A stretch of DNA of 64,000 nucleotides, from positions 744,001-808,000 of the forward strand of contig JARGSG010000025.1 in the NCBI GenBank assembly GCA_030374805.1, written 5' to 3'. Origin of the DNA: Gracilaria gracilis (lineage: Eukaryota; Rhodophyta; Florideophyceae; Gracilariales; Gracilariaceae). This document shows, piece after piece, positions 30,971 through 40,005 of the stretch (position 1 is its first letter; each line of letters starts with the position of its first letter). The translations under genes were made by a program, and so were the position numbers. The notes beneath the pieces are model-generated. The model was not told the origin of the DNA and searched no databases. It saw nothing but the letters and a program-made list of their open reading frames with translations.

Positions 30971-31291
30971 TTATTCGGCTACACGTTTGCTACGAATTTG
31001 GTCCTTTGCTGCGATGGTGTCGCTGTCACTGGAGATGCTCTAAACGCTTTCTGGACGACGACCAGGGCGAGACGGACGCCATTTCACCGGAGCGTGCCAG
31101 TGCGTGGCGACGAACGATAGCCTCATCATTCCGCTTCGGGTGGGGTTTCCACGCTTTCTCTTTCTCATTCTCAAAGGGAGAAAAGCGCTGCGCAAGCGTT
31201 GAGCACCGAACACACACCGTTGTTTTAGTACGTTCTTCATTTGACCTCTTATACTTGAGGTTTTCCTTCGAGCGGTACGTGAACCCCCAAG

Positions 31292-33028
31292 ATGGCCTAT
31301 GACTCAGTACGCGCCCAACTGGATAAGCTACTAGGAGTTGATCGCAACGGCCCGCTGACCGACTCCGCCAATAATGAACCTCCCAATTATCGCGACGCAA
31401 AGTTCTGCAAGCACTTTCTCCTCGGGTTTTGTCCCAATGACCTTTACATCAAGCAAAGGAGCGAGCCTGGCTCATGTCGCCTGGAACATTCCGAAGCCGC
31501 GAAGTCCGCTTTCGAGAAGGATGAGGCGGAAGGTCGTGTTCGTGAAGAAGAGAGATTTCGCTGGATGCGTGCCTTGCTCAGCGAGTGCCGCACTATTGTT
31601 GGCGAGGAAGATCGAAAAATTCGAGGTCAGGCAAGACGCTTGCAGGAAAGTTATGGATGCGGTGGCGATTTGTCCGGTCTCATGATCCGGAACTTCGACA
31701 CATTGAAAAAGCTTGGAATGGTCCGTCAGAACGCAAGAATTCGTGTTTTAAGCGAGATGGATGATAGCGAACTCACGTCTGAGGGGGGCGTCACTTTGGC
31801 TCAAAGCTCTCGGGGTCCTTCAGCTGACGCTAATGTCGAAAGCATCGCAAACCCCGTAGAAAAGAAAACCAGCGATGTGCCTAATGAAATTCAACCCGCT
31901 AGCGCACAAGATGAAAAGCCGATAAAAGCTAAAGGTTCTGAAAGCGACACCGAAAAAGAAACTGGGGAGGAAGACGATGACGATGACGATGACGACATGG
32001 ACGGTTTTGGGCTCATTAAGGTCATTCCAGCTGGAAACAGTCCTATAAAGGACGGAGAAGAAGAATCAGCTGCCCCCGTTGAGAACGGTGCAGCCGTTCA
32101 TTCGAAGGCGTCTTCTTCACAAGGTGATCCTACTATGATCAATAAGGACTCACCACTTCAACAAAACGAGCTCAACCCAGCAGAAAGAGGTAAGGGAGAC
32201 AAGCATGCATTAGATGATGATTCTGACAAAAAACAACTTCCTGCTCCCCAAGAAAAAGATGTCGACTTGAGATCCCAGTTTGACAAACATAACGAGACAG
32301 GGGCCACGCCATCGAAAGCAGAGAACAACTTGGAAGTTGAGAGAAGTCAAATGAATTTTGGGGAGAAGAAAAGCAGAGCTGGTCAAGTTTCTGGTTCAAA
32401 ATTGACAGCAAATGGAAAGGAAGAAGAGAACAACGTCATGGACAAGTTCTACGAGACTGGTGCAGGTCCCGACGGCTTGCTAATGCTTGATAGAAAGCAG
32501 AGCAAACGTGTGTGTGCATGTTGCGGCGGGTACATAAGCCTAGTGGATGCCGAATCCCGGTTGTTGTCTCATTATGGCGGTAAGTCCCACCACTCTCTTG
32601 CTCAGCTGCGTGCTAAGATTCCAGAAGTCGAAGCAGCATTGGCAAAAGCACCTCGTTATCCACACGAGACAAATAGCGCTCGTCACGGAGGATATGATGA
32701 TCGAGATTACGGTCGCTCTCGCAACAACGACGGTGGACGATCACGTGGAGATTACCGTAGTTCAAAGCGAGGAAGTCGATATGATGATAGGTATCGCGAT
32801 TCATACTCTGGTAGGTCTCAGCACAGTTCGTACAGGAGACAAGGTGGATCCGAATGGAATTCAAATTCCGGCGACGGCTATGATAACAGGTACGGTTCGC
32901 GTTATAAGAATGATGATTTCGACAACGACAGATCTGCTGGACGACATGACAGGTACCATGGGAGAAGAAAGCGTTATCGTTCTCCATCCCCACACCGTGA
33001 GTCTAGACGTCGACGAAGTTATTACTAA
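31292..33028 (+). CDS. LUC7: LUC7-like U1 snRNP splicing factor with expanded linker and RS tail
   Basis: 578 aa. LUC7 proteins belong to U1 snRNP and stabilise 5' splice-site pairing. The N-terminal helix has the family form (RAQLDKLLGVDRNG). Zinc finger 1 is a CCCH type (CKHFLLGFCPNDLY ... CRLEH, about 39-66). Zinc finger 2 is at about 408-437 (VCACCGGYISLVDAESRLLS then HYGGKSHHSLAQLR). Between them is an unusually long linker with an acidic run (EEDDDDDDDMDGFG) where most relatives have a shorter coiled helix. The C-terminal about 120 residues are Arg/Ser/Asp/Tyr-rich (RS-like). The identification rests on both fingers and the conserved terminal helices. The start is 251 bp from the Harbinger right end, so the transposon sits in or next to its promoter. 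Confidence 0.9.
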   Translation: MAYDSVRAQLDKLLGVDRNGPLTDSANNEPPNYRDAKFCKHFLLGFCPNDLYIKQRSEPGSCRLEHSEAAKSAFEKDEAEGRVREEERFRWMRALLSECRTIVGEEDRKIRGQARRLQESYGCGGDLSGLMIRNFDTLKKLGMVRQNARIRVLSEMDDSELTSEGGVTLAQSSRGPSADANVESIANPVEKKTSDVPNEIQPASAQDEKPIKAKGSESDTEKETGEEDDDDDDDDMDGFGLIKVIPAGNSPIKDGEEESAAPVENGAAVHSKASSSQGDPTMINKDSPLQQNELNPAERGKGDKHALDDDSDKKQLPAPQEKDVDLRSQFDKHNETGATPSKAENNLEVERSQMNFGEKKSRAGQVSGSKLTANGKEEENNVMDKFYETGAGPDGLLMLDRKQSKRVCACCGGYISLVDAESRLLSHYGGKSHHSLAQLRAKIPEVEAALAKAPRYPHETNSARHGGYDDRDYGRSRNNDGGRSRGDYRSSKRGSRYDDRYRDSYSGRSQHSSYRRQGGSEWNSNSGDGYDNRYGSRYKNDDFDNDRSAGRHDRYHGRRKRYRSPSPHRESRRRRSYY

Positions 33029-33955
33029 ATGGACTATTTCTTGTTTTTTGACCCAGAAGAAGAGAAACCAACGTTGTATACAAACGCTTTGAGATTCAGA
33101 AAATCTTCTGTTGATGGTACTCTTGTGAGTGAGAGAATGCGTGTGACCCACGGTAAGAAATCTGGTCAGTTTCCTTTTGTTCTCAATACAACATTACTTG
33201 CTCTTGCTCTACCCACAGGTGGGAATCTGCCGAAATTCTTTAGTGTGAGTTAATCCATTTCAGTTTCCCTTCAAGCGCTAAGTCCAGACTCCTCAAGACC
33301 GACAAGTTAGCTGTATATCCGTATGCTAGTTCTTGCATGAATGACTAAGGCTTCACCAGAGTTTGTTCAAGGTTATAGATGGAACTGTCCGGAACGCATG
33401 GCTTTCTCACTTTCCATGGATGTCATGTAAAAATATTCCACTCACTTGTGGGGCCATCTTTTTCCTTTATTGTACTCTCCACTCCGTCCCTATGCTATTG
33501 ACAGTAATAGATACTGCGCTATACGCTATGATGGTTTCGTGTATGTCGTCCCGTTCCTTGGGATGATTTCGAGAGCATTTCATAATCGAAATGATTCTTC
33601 ATAATCGTAGGTACGATTTTGTTACGATGAACAATGTCAGCAGGTTGTCTGAAGGTGATGACATGAACAGGCCAGTTTCGTATCGCAAGGACAGAACCGA
33701 ACGCTTTGCCATCCCTCGTATCTTTAACCTGACATTCCTCGGAACACAGTTCGCACAGAGAACAAGCGTTTCACTACGACGAGGTAACGCAAATTCCAGC
33801 ACGACTAGTTCCAGACACTGCAACAGTGAAGGAATTATTGTTGGCGTCAGTTTCGCTCACGAATCAATACACATCTGAAACGTGATTTACTCCACGCCGT
33901 CTATTTCTGAAGCATTAACGCATAGAGCTGGTTTGCTTTAGTGTGGAAGCAATAA
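33029..33955. other. Intergenic region between convergent LUC7 and the Mpo1-like gene
   Basis: About 0.9 kb, mainly 3' flanks of two convergent genes. Short frames (33363-33566 +, 33591-33878 +) have no recognisable content. Confidence 0.4.
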
Positions 33956-34507
33956 CTAGCCAGTAGATGAGATGGCTACAGCCTTGCGTGCCCGTGCCAC
34001 AACTCGTGAACGCGAAAGTCGTTGCTTTGTATTTTGAAGGAAACCCAACGCAAACAACATCTCCAGCCATATTACGACCGGAGCGGCGAGTATCGACTGA
34101 ATAAACGAGTCCATCAACGCGGGAGAATTCTTCTCGAAAGCATAATGTCCAACAAACTGAGCAAACCAGGCTATGAAATTAAATGCGAGTGCCCAAGGGA
34201 CATTGCCTTGGGGCCCGGCGTACTGCGTTAACCCCCTCGCAGTGGCATAGAGAAGCAGAACTGCAGGTAAGAATAAGAGGCCAATTTGAGGGTCAAGAAG
34301 AAGGCAGTAGATTGTGTAACAAAGCGCCAGGAGACGAGATGAATCGGATATGGGTGATGGTAGTGGTATGGCTGACAGAAGCATGAAAAACGTGATGATT
34401 ATAACAGGGATGAAGACCATATGAATTCTCTTGTTTATAACATTGGAATGATAGGCTTTGTAGAAGCGGTATTGCTTCTCGAGGCTTAGAAGTTTTGAAG
34501 ACGCCAT
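33956..34507 (-). CDS. MPO1: Mpo1/DUF962-like membrane protein (2-hydroxy fatty acid dioxygenase family)
   Basis: 183 aa from the ATG at 34507; the longer frame begins with TTG. Yeast Mpo1 is an Fe(II)-dependent dioxygenase of the endoplasmic reticulum that alpha-oxidises 2-hydroxypalmitate in phytosphingosine breakdown. The family's conserved His motifs are present: YKAYHSNVINKRIHMVFIPV near the N-terminus and AWFAQFVGHYAFEKNSPAL in the second half. Four hydrophobic stretches (for example IIITFFMLLSAIPL, LLFLPAVLLLYA and LAAPVVIWLEMLFALGFL) indicate an integral membrane protein. The basic C-terminus (RLSRSRVVARARKA) is presumably cytosolic. Length fits the family (about 170-200 aa). Confidence 0.9.
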   Translation of the reverse strand: MASSKLLSLEKQYRFYKAYHSNVINKRIHMVFIPVIIITFFMLLSAIPLPSPISDSSRLLALCYTIYCLLLDPQIGLLFLPAVLLLYATARGLTQYAGPQGNVPWALAFNFIAWFAQFVGHYAFEKNSPALMDSFIQSILAAPVVIWLEMLFALGFLQNTKQRLSRSRVVARARKAVAISSTG

Positions 34508-34834
34508 GTTCCAAAGTATGTACGAAACTGTGCGGGCACAATATGACTCGCAGCGGGACGTGGATACATCCAAGCAAACGATCAAGGACCTTGTCTTTCT
34601 CTCTGAAAGATAGCGGAGTACGCAGTTATCAACAAGCTGCTTAGGTGGCTTGCATGTGACTTCTGAAGAAAACCGCAGTCATCACGATGTTCGCGAAAGT
34701 TTAAGAGAGAGCAACTGAAGGATCTGTAACACGGGACAACCCTCCGGGAGTCAGATTGACGTGTAGTACAGATAGGATCTATAGTTTTTTATGGCTCTAT
34801 ACAGTAGCAATAAATAATGCGTGTTTCTTCATGT

Positions 34835-34854
34835 AACGTAACCAAGGTTACGTT
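34835..34854. repeat. 20-bp palindrome abutting the tRNA-Asp gene
   Basis: AACGTAACC, two bases AA, then GGTTACGTT: a perfect 9-bp inverted repeat whose right arm overlaps the first three bases of the tRNA acceptor stem. Confidence 0.9.
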
Positions 34855-34933
34855 CGTGTAGTATAATGGTCAACAGCGCCACTGTATATCTCGCTGTCAC
34901 CGAGGAGATCCGGGTTCAATTCCCGGCACGAGC
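34852..34933 (+). tRNA. tRNA-Asp (anticodon GTC) with about 11 extra nt in the D-loop, probable ectopic intron
   Basis: All arms fold: acceptor GTTCGTG with CACGAGC (one G-U pair), D-stem GTAT (34861-34864) with GTAT (34884-34887) using the same wobble pattern as yeast tRNA-Asp, anticodon stem TCTCG/CGAGG with loop CTGTCAC (GTC at 34896-34898), 4-nt variable loop, T-arm CCGGG-TTCAATT-CCCGG. The A box TAGTATAATGG (34859-34869) and B box GGTTCAATTCC (34913-34923) are intact, and T5 at 34948-34952 can end RNA polymerase III transcription. The D-loop is 19 nt instead of 8; removing ACAGCGCCACT (34873-34883) gives a standard 72-nt tRNA with A21. The discriminator base would be T, unusual for tRNA-Asp (normally G), so a pseudogene or tRNA-derived repeat remains possible. 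Confidence 0.8.
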
Positions 34934-35226
34934 TACGCCGAGTCCTGTTTTTGTTTGCGCTATATATGTCTTCGCAATGGTCGCGGTCGCATTGTGATGT
35001 ATACGCGAAGGTTAGCGTTCCCTTAAAACTGCTGGAGCACCGTCTTGGCAAATTGTTGTGAACAAATTTTCCCGACGAGGCGATGGTAATTCTCAGCTTT
35101 GAAAGGTAAAGCAAACTCAAATACTTTAGAACGGCAGAACTTGTAGCTACACATCCCTGTCCATGAAGTAGGAGCGTATTCAAGACAAAAAAAAAACTAT
35201 TCTACAATTGGGAGCAAAGTTTTGCT

Positions 35227-35907
35227 TCAGCAAACTCGTTTCTGAAGCTCATGCTTGCGAAGAGTGGAAGACGAAACGTTGCCGTCAACAAAATTGGAAC
35301 TAACCAGGTGTGAAGAAACGAGTGGAGGGTGAAAGGTTGAATACTTGGTGACAGTTGCCCCATGTTGTAGAGCCATGCTGCGAGAAGGCAAAACACCTAA
35401 AGCTTTGTTTGACAACCGTAAAGCACGTCTTCTGTTTTCGATAGCGACCTTTTCCCAGATCGCTGGTCGCTTTCGTAATACGTCTCGAAGGTCAATATAG
35501 TAACAATACGCACTATTGCCATTCTGTTCATTACGATTGCCCGGCGTTTTCTTCTCAGGAACATTGGCGGTAAGATTACGCAACTCGTCCAATGTGCGCA
35601 CTCTTGGTCTCAACAACTTGCGAGCCGGTTTCCATTCATATGAACGCTTCTTGAAACTGCTGCGTCTCCAAGTAGGTCCCTGAACGAACCTTTGCATAGG
35701 GTTATGAGCATATCGTGGCCTAGGCTTCCGAATACACCTTTGCACAGGCTTCTTGATGTTCGATTTAAGCTTCAGGGCGTCGTCAGGATTAGGCCTAGGT
35801 TTGTTTCTTTCTTTTGGGAGATCCCTTTCGCGAGTCGATGGTAGAATGCAAGATAAAAAGCCCAGAATGACCCCCAAGCCCATCTGTTGTGCCGCGACAA
35901 TTCTCAT
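35227..35907 (-). CDS. Hypothetical basic protein with possible signal peptide
   Basis: 226 aa, ATG start, single exon. I do not recognise it. The N-terminus MRIVAAQQMGLGVILGFLSC has a short hydrophobic core that could be a signal peptide or anchor. The rest is rich in Arg, Lys, Pro and Asn (for example KKPVQRCIRKPRPRYAHNP and KPARKLLRPRVRTLDEL) with no domain, repeat or zinc site that I can see. A Ser/Val/His-rich end closes the protein. The length of the open frame and lack of a competing frame support it modestly. Codon usage was not tested, so it may be spurious. It lies between the tRNA-Asp gene and the Pol eta stop, on the minus strand. Confidence 0.4.
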   Translation of the reverse strand: MRIVAAQQMGLGVILGFLSCILPSTRERDLPKERNKPRPNPDDALKLKSNIKKPVQRCIRKPRPRYAHNPMQRFVQGPTWRRSSFKKRSYEWKPARKLLRPRVRTLDELRNLTANVPEKKTPGNRNEQNGNSAYCYYIDLRDVLRKRPAIWEKVAIENRRRALRLSNKALGVLPSRSMALQHGATVTKYSTFHPPLVSSHLVSSNFVDGNVSSSTLRKHELQKRVC

Positions 35908-36453
35908 CTTGAGTAGTTGAATCGGAAGTAGCTCGAAGCTTGCTTACCTTCTGAGCGATGTTGATGCCGTTTGGTATTGAAGTTTGGTCCCGGAGCACCA
36001 CGGTATCTTAACTGCAAGATGACGAACAGACACCCTTCAACCATGTGAGGCCTAACAAACTTCTTACACACATTCAAGAGACTTCACTCACAAGTTTGGT
36101 GGCTTCGAATTATCAGTCAGCTTCCAATATCGTCCCAGTCACGTCCTTATGAATACCAGTGACTTAATTCTTCCTCGCTAAATTGCGTGACAGAGTAAGA
36201 CGCACGAAAACGCCCGACAGATAATTTCAGTTCGAGTGCAGAAGATAAACTCCGAACGCGAGAACGGCAAAAGAGCATTGCGCAAGCACCGGAATTGCAA
36301 ACAACGTAATCCAAAAGGAGAAACTTCTTCTGAAGAGGTGACTTTGTACCGTTATCAGTCGAAACGTTCCATTGAAGCTGAAACAGAACAAGTGAACGAG
36401 GTTATATACGTATCAGGACCAAATTTGTTCAGGTAGAGTTTCCATCTGAAACA
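35908..36453. other. Intergenic region downstream of Pol eta
   Basis: About 0.55 kb between two minus-strand genes. One short plus-strand frame (36236-36436, Lys/Arg/Glu-rich) has no supporting evidence. Confidence 0.35.
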
Positions 36454-38034
36454 TTAAGATTTCCCGTTCTTTGCTTTGAAGAACATATCGACTGTCGTTA
36501 TTCCGCTCTTGACTTTGGTTCTATTGGATCCAGTACTTTTCTTCGCACCTCTGGAGCTTTTCACTCCCGGCTTCTTGATACCTCTATTACTTTCTTCGCG
36601 GTGCAATTTCAATGCAAGAATGCGATCTGCACGTTCCTGAAGTAGCCTACGATGTTCTTCTTCTCGATCTGCCTCAGACCTCATTTCCTTTCTTTCATTT
36701 GATCCTGGATGTGAATCGCTGTTCGAAGCAGAGCTGGCAAAGTATTCTTTTATGCTCCCCCCTCGTTCAGCTCTTGCGAAGAAGTTTGTGGCGGTAAGGC
36801 CAATAAAACTAATTGGGAAGGAAAACTGCCCTTCCTTAAACATTGCATTCTTGAGCACCGACAGTGCCGCTGCAATAATAGCGTCAACTCGCTTTTGAAA
36901 GCTGGCTTGCGGCATCGCAGTTGAACGAGAGGCGTTCAGTCTCACATGTCCTCCAGCCATTTTCACTCGAAAGCTAACTGTCAAGGTCCTTGCATCTCGA
37001 TTGTTGGTCTCACTATCAGCATTCATCCTATTGCTGAGCTCCTCAGACAGCAAGGGAAGCCATTGCTTTTCTACAGTTTCCAGCGAATTCTCTGGCTTGA
37101 AGTTCTTGGCTGCTAATAAACTCTTCGTTGCATCTCGTTCCACAACTTCTGATTCATCAATTCCACGTACACACTTATAAACAAACTGTGCACTCTTTTG
37201 GTTTCCTAGCTTTTTTTCGAGTGTTTCCATGTCAAGCTTTGTTGCTTCCCCAGCCGTGTGGATACCAAGATCTTCTATCTGTTTCCCAAGCTTTCCACCA
37301 AGCCCTCGCAGCTTCCTCAAAGGTAGTTCAGTCATTAGCTGAGAAACGGCAGTTAAAGGAAGAATGGTTTGCTTGTTAGGTTTGTTCTTGGCAGAAGCAA
37401 ACTTTGCCAAAAGTTTGTTGCAACTTATTCCAGCACTAACGGTATAGTTGCACTTTTCTAAAACCTGCCTTCGTATTTCTCTAGCAATATCAGCACCATA
37501 AGAGAGGCGCCTATCAACCTCGTTTAACATGTCCAATTTGTTCCCAACAACTTCCGTATTAGTTGGTAGTAGTCGCTCCCCGTTTTCTAATCTCACACGT
37601 CGATCGACCTCAGTGGTGACGTCGATGAACGCTTCATCTATACTTGCTCGTTCAAGTGTGGCATTGTAACCTTTCAACACGTAGTTCATGGCTGCGAAGA
37701 CTTCAGATGACGCTTTGCGATATCTCGCCAGACTAACCTTTTCAGTGGCTTGCACATCCTTGTTTTGCGCGTGATTCGGTCCTAGTTCGGCAGCCCCACC
37801 GCCAATTGTCTCAACCGGGACAATAGTAACAGCATCTCCAGCTGCCTTTCGAATGTCGTCTACCGAGGAGCCCCTCGAAATGCCGTACTTTCGAGCTGGA
37901 TAACTAACGGCGAGCGCCATAGACCACTGGACGACAGCAAGCGCCGCATCTTGCGGAAGCTGCAGACGTTCCCGCTCCACTTGAGCATAAAAGCAATCCA
38001 GGTCGCAGTGTAGAATAACTCTCAATGCCGACAT
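36454..38034 (-). CDS. POLH: DNA polymerase eta (Y-family translesion polymerase)
   Basis: 526 aa from the ATG at 38034 (a TTG lies upstream in frame). Bypasses UV photoproducts during replication. The palm has VILHCDLDCFYAQVE and ERASIDEAFIDVT, supplying the three catalytic acidic residues. The fingers have VSYPARKYGISRG. YTVSAGISCNKLLAKFASAK and PNKQTILPL follow, then the helix-hairpin-helix thumb LRGLGGKLGKQIEDLGI. The little-finger region and a Lys-rich tail end in ITTVDMFF, a PCNA-binding motif with Ile in place of Gln. Eta rather than kappa or iota is indicated by the spacing between the DLDCFY and SIDEAF blocks and by YPARKYGI. I see no ubiquitin-binding zinc finger, present in the animal enzyme. 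Confidence 0.92.
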   Translation of the reverse strand: MSALRVILHCDLDCFYAQVERERLQLPQDAALAVVQWSMALAVSYPARKYGISRGSSVDDIRKAAGDAVTIVPVETIGGGAAELGPNHAQNKDVQATEKVSLARYRKASSEVFAAMNYVLKGYNATLERASIDEAFIDVTTEVDRRVRLENGERLLPTNTEVVGNKLDMLNEVDRRLSYGADIAREIRRQVLEKCNYTVSAGISCNKLLAKFASAKNKPNKQTILPLTAVSQLMTELPLRKLRGLGGKLGKQIEDLGIHTAGEATKLDMETLEKKLGNQKSAQFVYKCVRGIDESEVVERDATKSLLAAKNFKPENSLETVEKQWLPLLSEELSNRMNADSETNNRDARTLTVSFRVKMAGGHVRLNASRSTAMPQASFQKRVDAIIAAALSVLKNAMFKEGQFSFPISFIGLTATNFFARAERGGSIKEYFASSASNSDSHPGSNERKEMRSEADREEEHRRLLQERADRILALKLHREESNRGIKKPGVKSSRGAKKSTGSNRTKVKSGITTVDMFFKAKNGKS

Positions 38035-38841
38035 CAAATAACCCACACCGTCTGAACAACGCAAGGAACTGCCTCAAATGCCTTGCAAGAAGTTGCGAAC
38101 TGAGAGCTAATCAAAGTCTCAATTAGATATCACTTGCTAGCTAGATGTATACTGAACGTGGACAGGGAAAGAAAAAAACGAGTGGGGCAAACCATAAAAC
38201 ATCAAGATTACGATCGATACGTTCCAATGATAGGCGACTCTGGGTCTGTTAGAAAGCCATGTATGTGTGGGGCGGGGAATGTCGCAGCGGGTTTACAACC
38301 AAGGCACTTGCGGTGCGAGTAGGAAGGTTAAGATAAGAGTTAGTGAATCGCGGGTCTGTCGCTGAACGAGGCATCTACCGGAGGGTAAATCGATGTCGCG
38401 GGAAAAAAGATTCCGAAACCTCTTCTTCAGAAACTATTTTGGACTGGGTGCACTTTAATTCGTGACTGTACATCGCCTATCTGGCCGTTTCCCATTGTCT
38501 TCGCATATCATACAAGCCGACCCTTCCGACGCTCGCTACAGGCGCGGTGCTTCGGGCGACGACATCCAGAGTAGTTGCGCCAGTCTGCACCGAACAAAGG
38601 AAAACAGGGAGTCGGAATGCGAGAACAACTATCTAATTGAATACCGAAACCCATCCTTACAGTCTTCAAGCTCTCAGGTTCGGTGTCTAGCATCAAAAGC
38701 ATTTCTGTCGAATAGACCAACAGATAATTCCTCATTAGAAGCTCTCTTCGGTTCCAAGCCTTTGTCAATCGAAGTCCAAGTTCTATCGCATTCCGAAGAC
38801 GTTGGAAATCTGCATTGAACGTTACAAACCTGCATTGCTAG
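38035..38841. other. Divergent promoter region between Pol eta and taxilin
   Basis: About 0.8 kb. A plus-strand frame 38462-38818 (118 codons) ends just before the taxilin start; it has no recognisable motif and may be 5' UTR. Confidence 0.4.
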
Positions 38842-40005
38842 ATGACTTCACCCGAGCCTGCAGCCAAGAATGATGAAGAAACACTACGTCAGCTATTGCG
38901 GGACCGCATCGCCCAGCTGGAAAGCAGAGAAGAAGACCCCCCAAAATCCGCGGATGAGCAAGCGGCATATGAAGCATTTCATGTTGCTTCCACAGCCGCC
39001 CGAGCATTAGTCGCCGACAGTGAAATATCTCCAGAGGAGAAGTTGCGAGTACTGCAGTTAATGTACAGAGATTGTATATCAAATGTGCGTGACCTAGAGT
39101 ATGATTTAGGCATGGAGGAAAAGAGATTAAGCGTTGCGGAGTTAGATTACAGCGAACTGGGCGAGGAGATGCGAAAGATTGAGGCTTCAGCAGAAAAACT
39201 AAAAGTCCAGTCGAAGCAACTGTCCAAAGAGAACAAGATAAGGCTTGAAATTTCGGCGAAGAAGAGTACGGAGGAGCGAGAAAAGAGGGAAGAGATTTGC
39301 AAGAAGTTTGATGAAGCGATGGAAGAGATTAACATGAAACTGAATCAAGGAGAGGGTAGAGAAAGAGAAGATGATGACCCAACCGAAGAATTAGAAGCTC
39401 AACTGGACCAACTTCAGGCAGCATACGACAAGAGGGAAGTCTTCTATGAAAAGACCCTAGAAGAAACAACCGGCGAAGAAAAGCAGTACGTCGATCGGTT
39501 GCAGAAGGCTGAGAATGAGTTTAGTAAAGATCAATTGCAACTCGGGAAAGAAAAGAGGATGTTTGAGGAGCTACGAAAACGAGCTACACACACAAACAAA
39601 GAAGCAGACACGCGTCTTCTTAAACGCGATGAAATCATGAACGCTAGGAAAAAACGCGAGAACAATCTCAACAGGCAGTCCGCTGACTTGAAGCGGCTTC
39701 GACAGAGCTTAACAGATTTACGAAAGGCAATGAGCAAACTCAACAAAGAGACTGAGGAGTTAAAGATAAAATCTAAGGAAACAATATCACAAGTTAAATC
39801 TTGCGAAGATGAGCTTGAGTTTTGGAAGGCAAAAACTAAAAGCGAGCTGGACAAGAGAGAAACACTCGAAAGAGTTTGTAGAACACTCACTGAAGAAAGA
39901 ACGGTAATGAGGAAAGACGTACAGGGTATGAAGGAAGCATGGAGAGAGCTAGAAAACGAAATCGAGAATCTAAGAATGGAGATCAACGAACCTGAGGCTT
40001 TGTAA
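38842..40005 (+). CDS. TXLN: Taxilin-family coiled-coil protein
   Basis: 387 aa, ATG start, single exon. Taxilins bind syntaxins and the nascent-polypeptide complex and act in vesicle traffic. From about residue 95 to the end the protein is an almost unbroken coiled coil (Glu, Lys, Leu heptads). Family landmarks are KLKVQSKQLSKENKIRLEIS and EEREKREEICKKFDEAMEEI, which align with the LCRELQKQNK and KRKEIVEKFQ blocks of taxilins, and LERVCRTLTEER near the C-terminus, matching the LCRALQEER block. The N-terminal 90 residues are acidic and partly disordered. Other long coiled coils could look similar, but the paired landmarks make taxilin the best call. Confidence 0.8.
   Translation: MTSPEPAAKNDEETLRQLLRDRIAQLESREEDPPKSADEQAAYEAFHVASTAARALVADSEISPEEKLRVLQLMYRDCISNVRDLEYDLGMEEKRLSVAELDYSELGEEMRKIEASAEKLKVQSKQLSKENKIRLEISAKKSTEEREKREEICKKFDEAMEEINMKLNQGEGREREDDDPTEELEAQLDQLQAAYDKREVFYEKTLEETTGEEKQYVDRLQKAENEFSKDQLQLGKEKRMFEELRKRATHTNKEADTRLLKRDEIMNARKKRENNLNRQSADLKRLRQSLTDLRKAMSKLNKETEELKIKSKETISQVKSCEDELEFWKAKTKSELDKRETLERVCRTLTEERTVMRKDVQGMKEAWRELENEIENLRMEINEPEAL

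Larger units (their letters stand above)
28085..31040. mobile_element. Complete PIF/Harbinger DNA transposon
   Basis: 2956 bp. The ends are GAGCATCTCCA at 28085 and its exact complement ending at 31040 (11-bp terminal inverted repeats), flanked by TAA at 28082-28084 and 31041-31043, the 3-bp TWA target duplication of this superfamily. Inside are the two usual genes in convergent orientation: the Myb/SANT-like helper protein (28461-29384 +) and the DDE transposase (29534-30970 -). Both reading frames are open and the catalytic triad is present, so the copy looks young and possibly able to move. The right end lies 251 bp upstream of the LUC7 start codon. Confidence 0.95.
34508..35226. other. 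Intergenic region carrying the tRNA-Asp gene
   Basis: About 0.7 kb. Apart from the tRNA gene and the palindrome that overlaps its 5' end, I see nothing; the rest is AT-rich with an A-run near 35185-35195. Confidence 0.4.

Noticed and set aside
35185-35195. A-run downstream of the tRNA as a possible SINE tail
   Set aside because: It is about 250 bp from the tRNA with unrelated sequence between and no second copy in the window.
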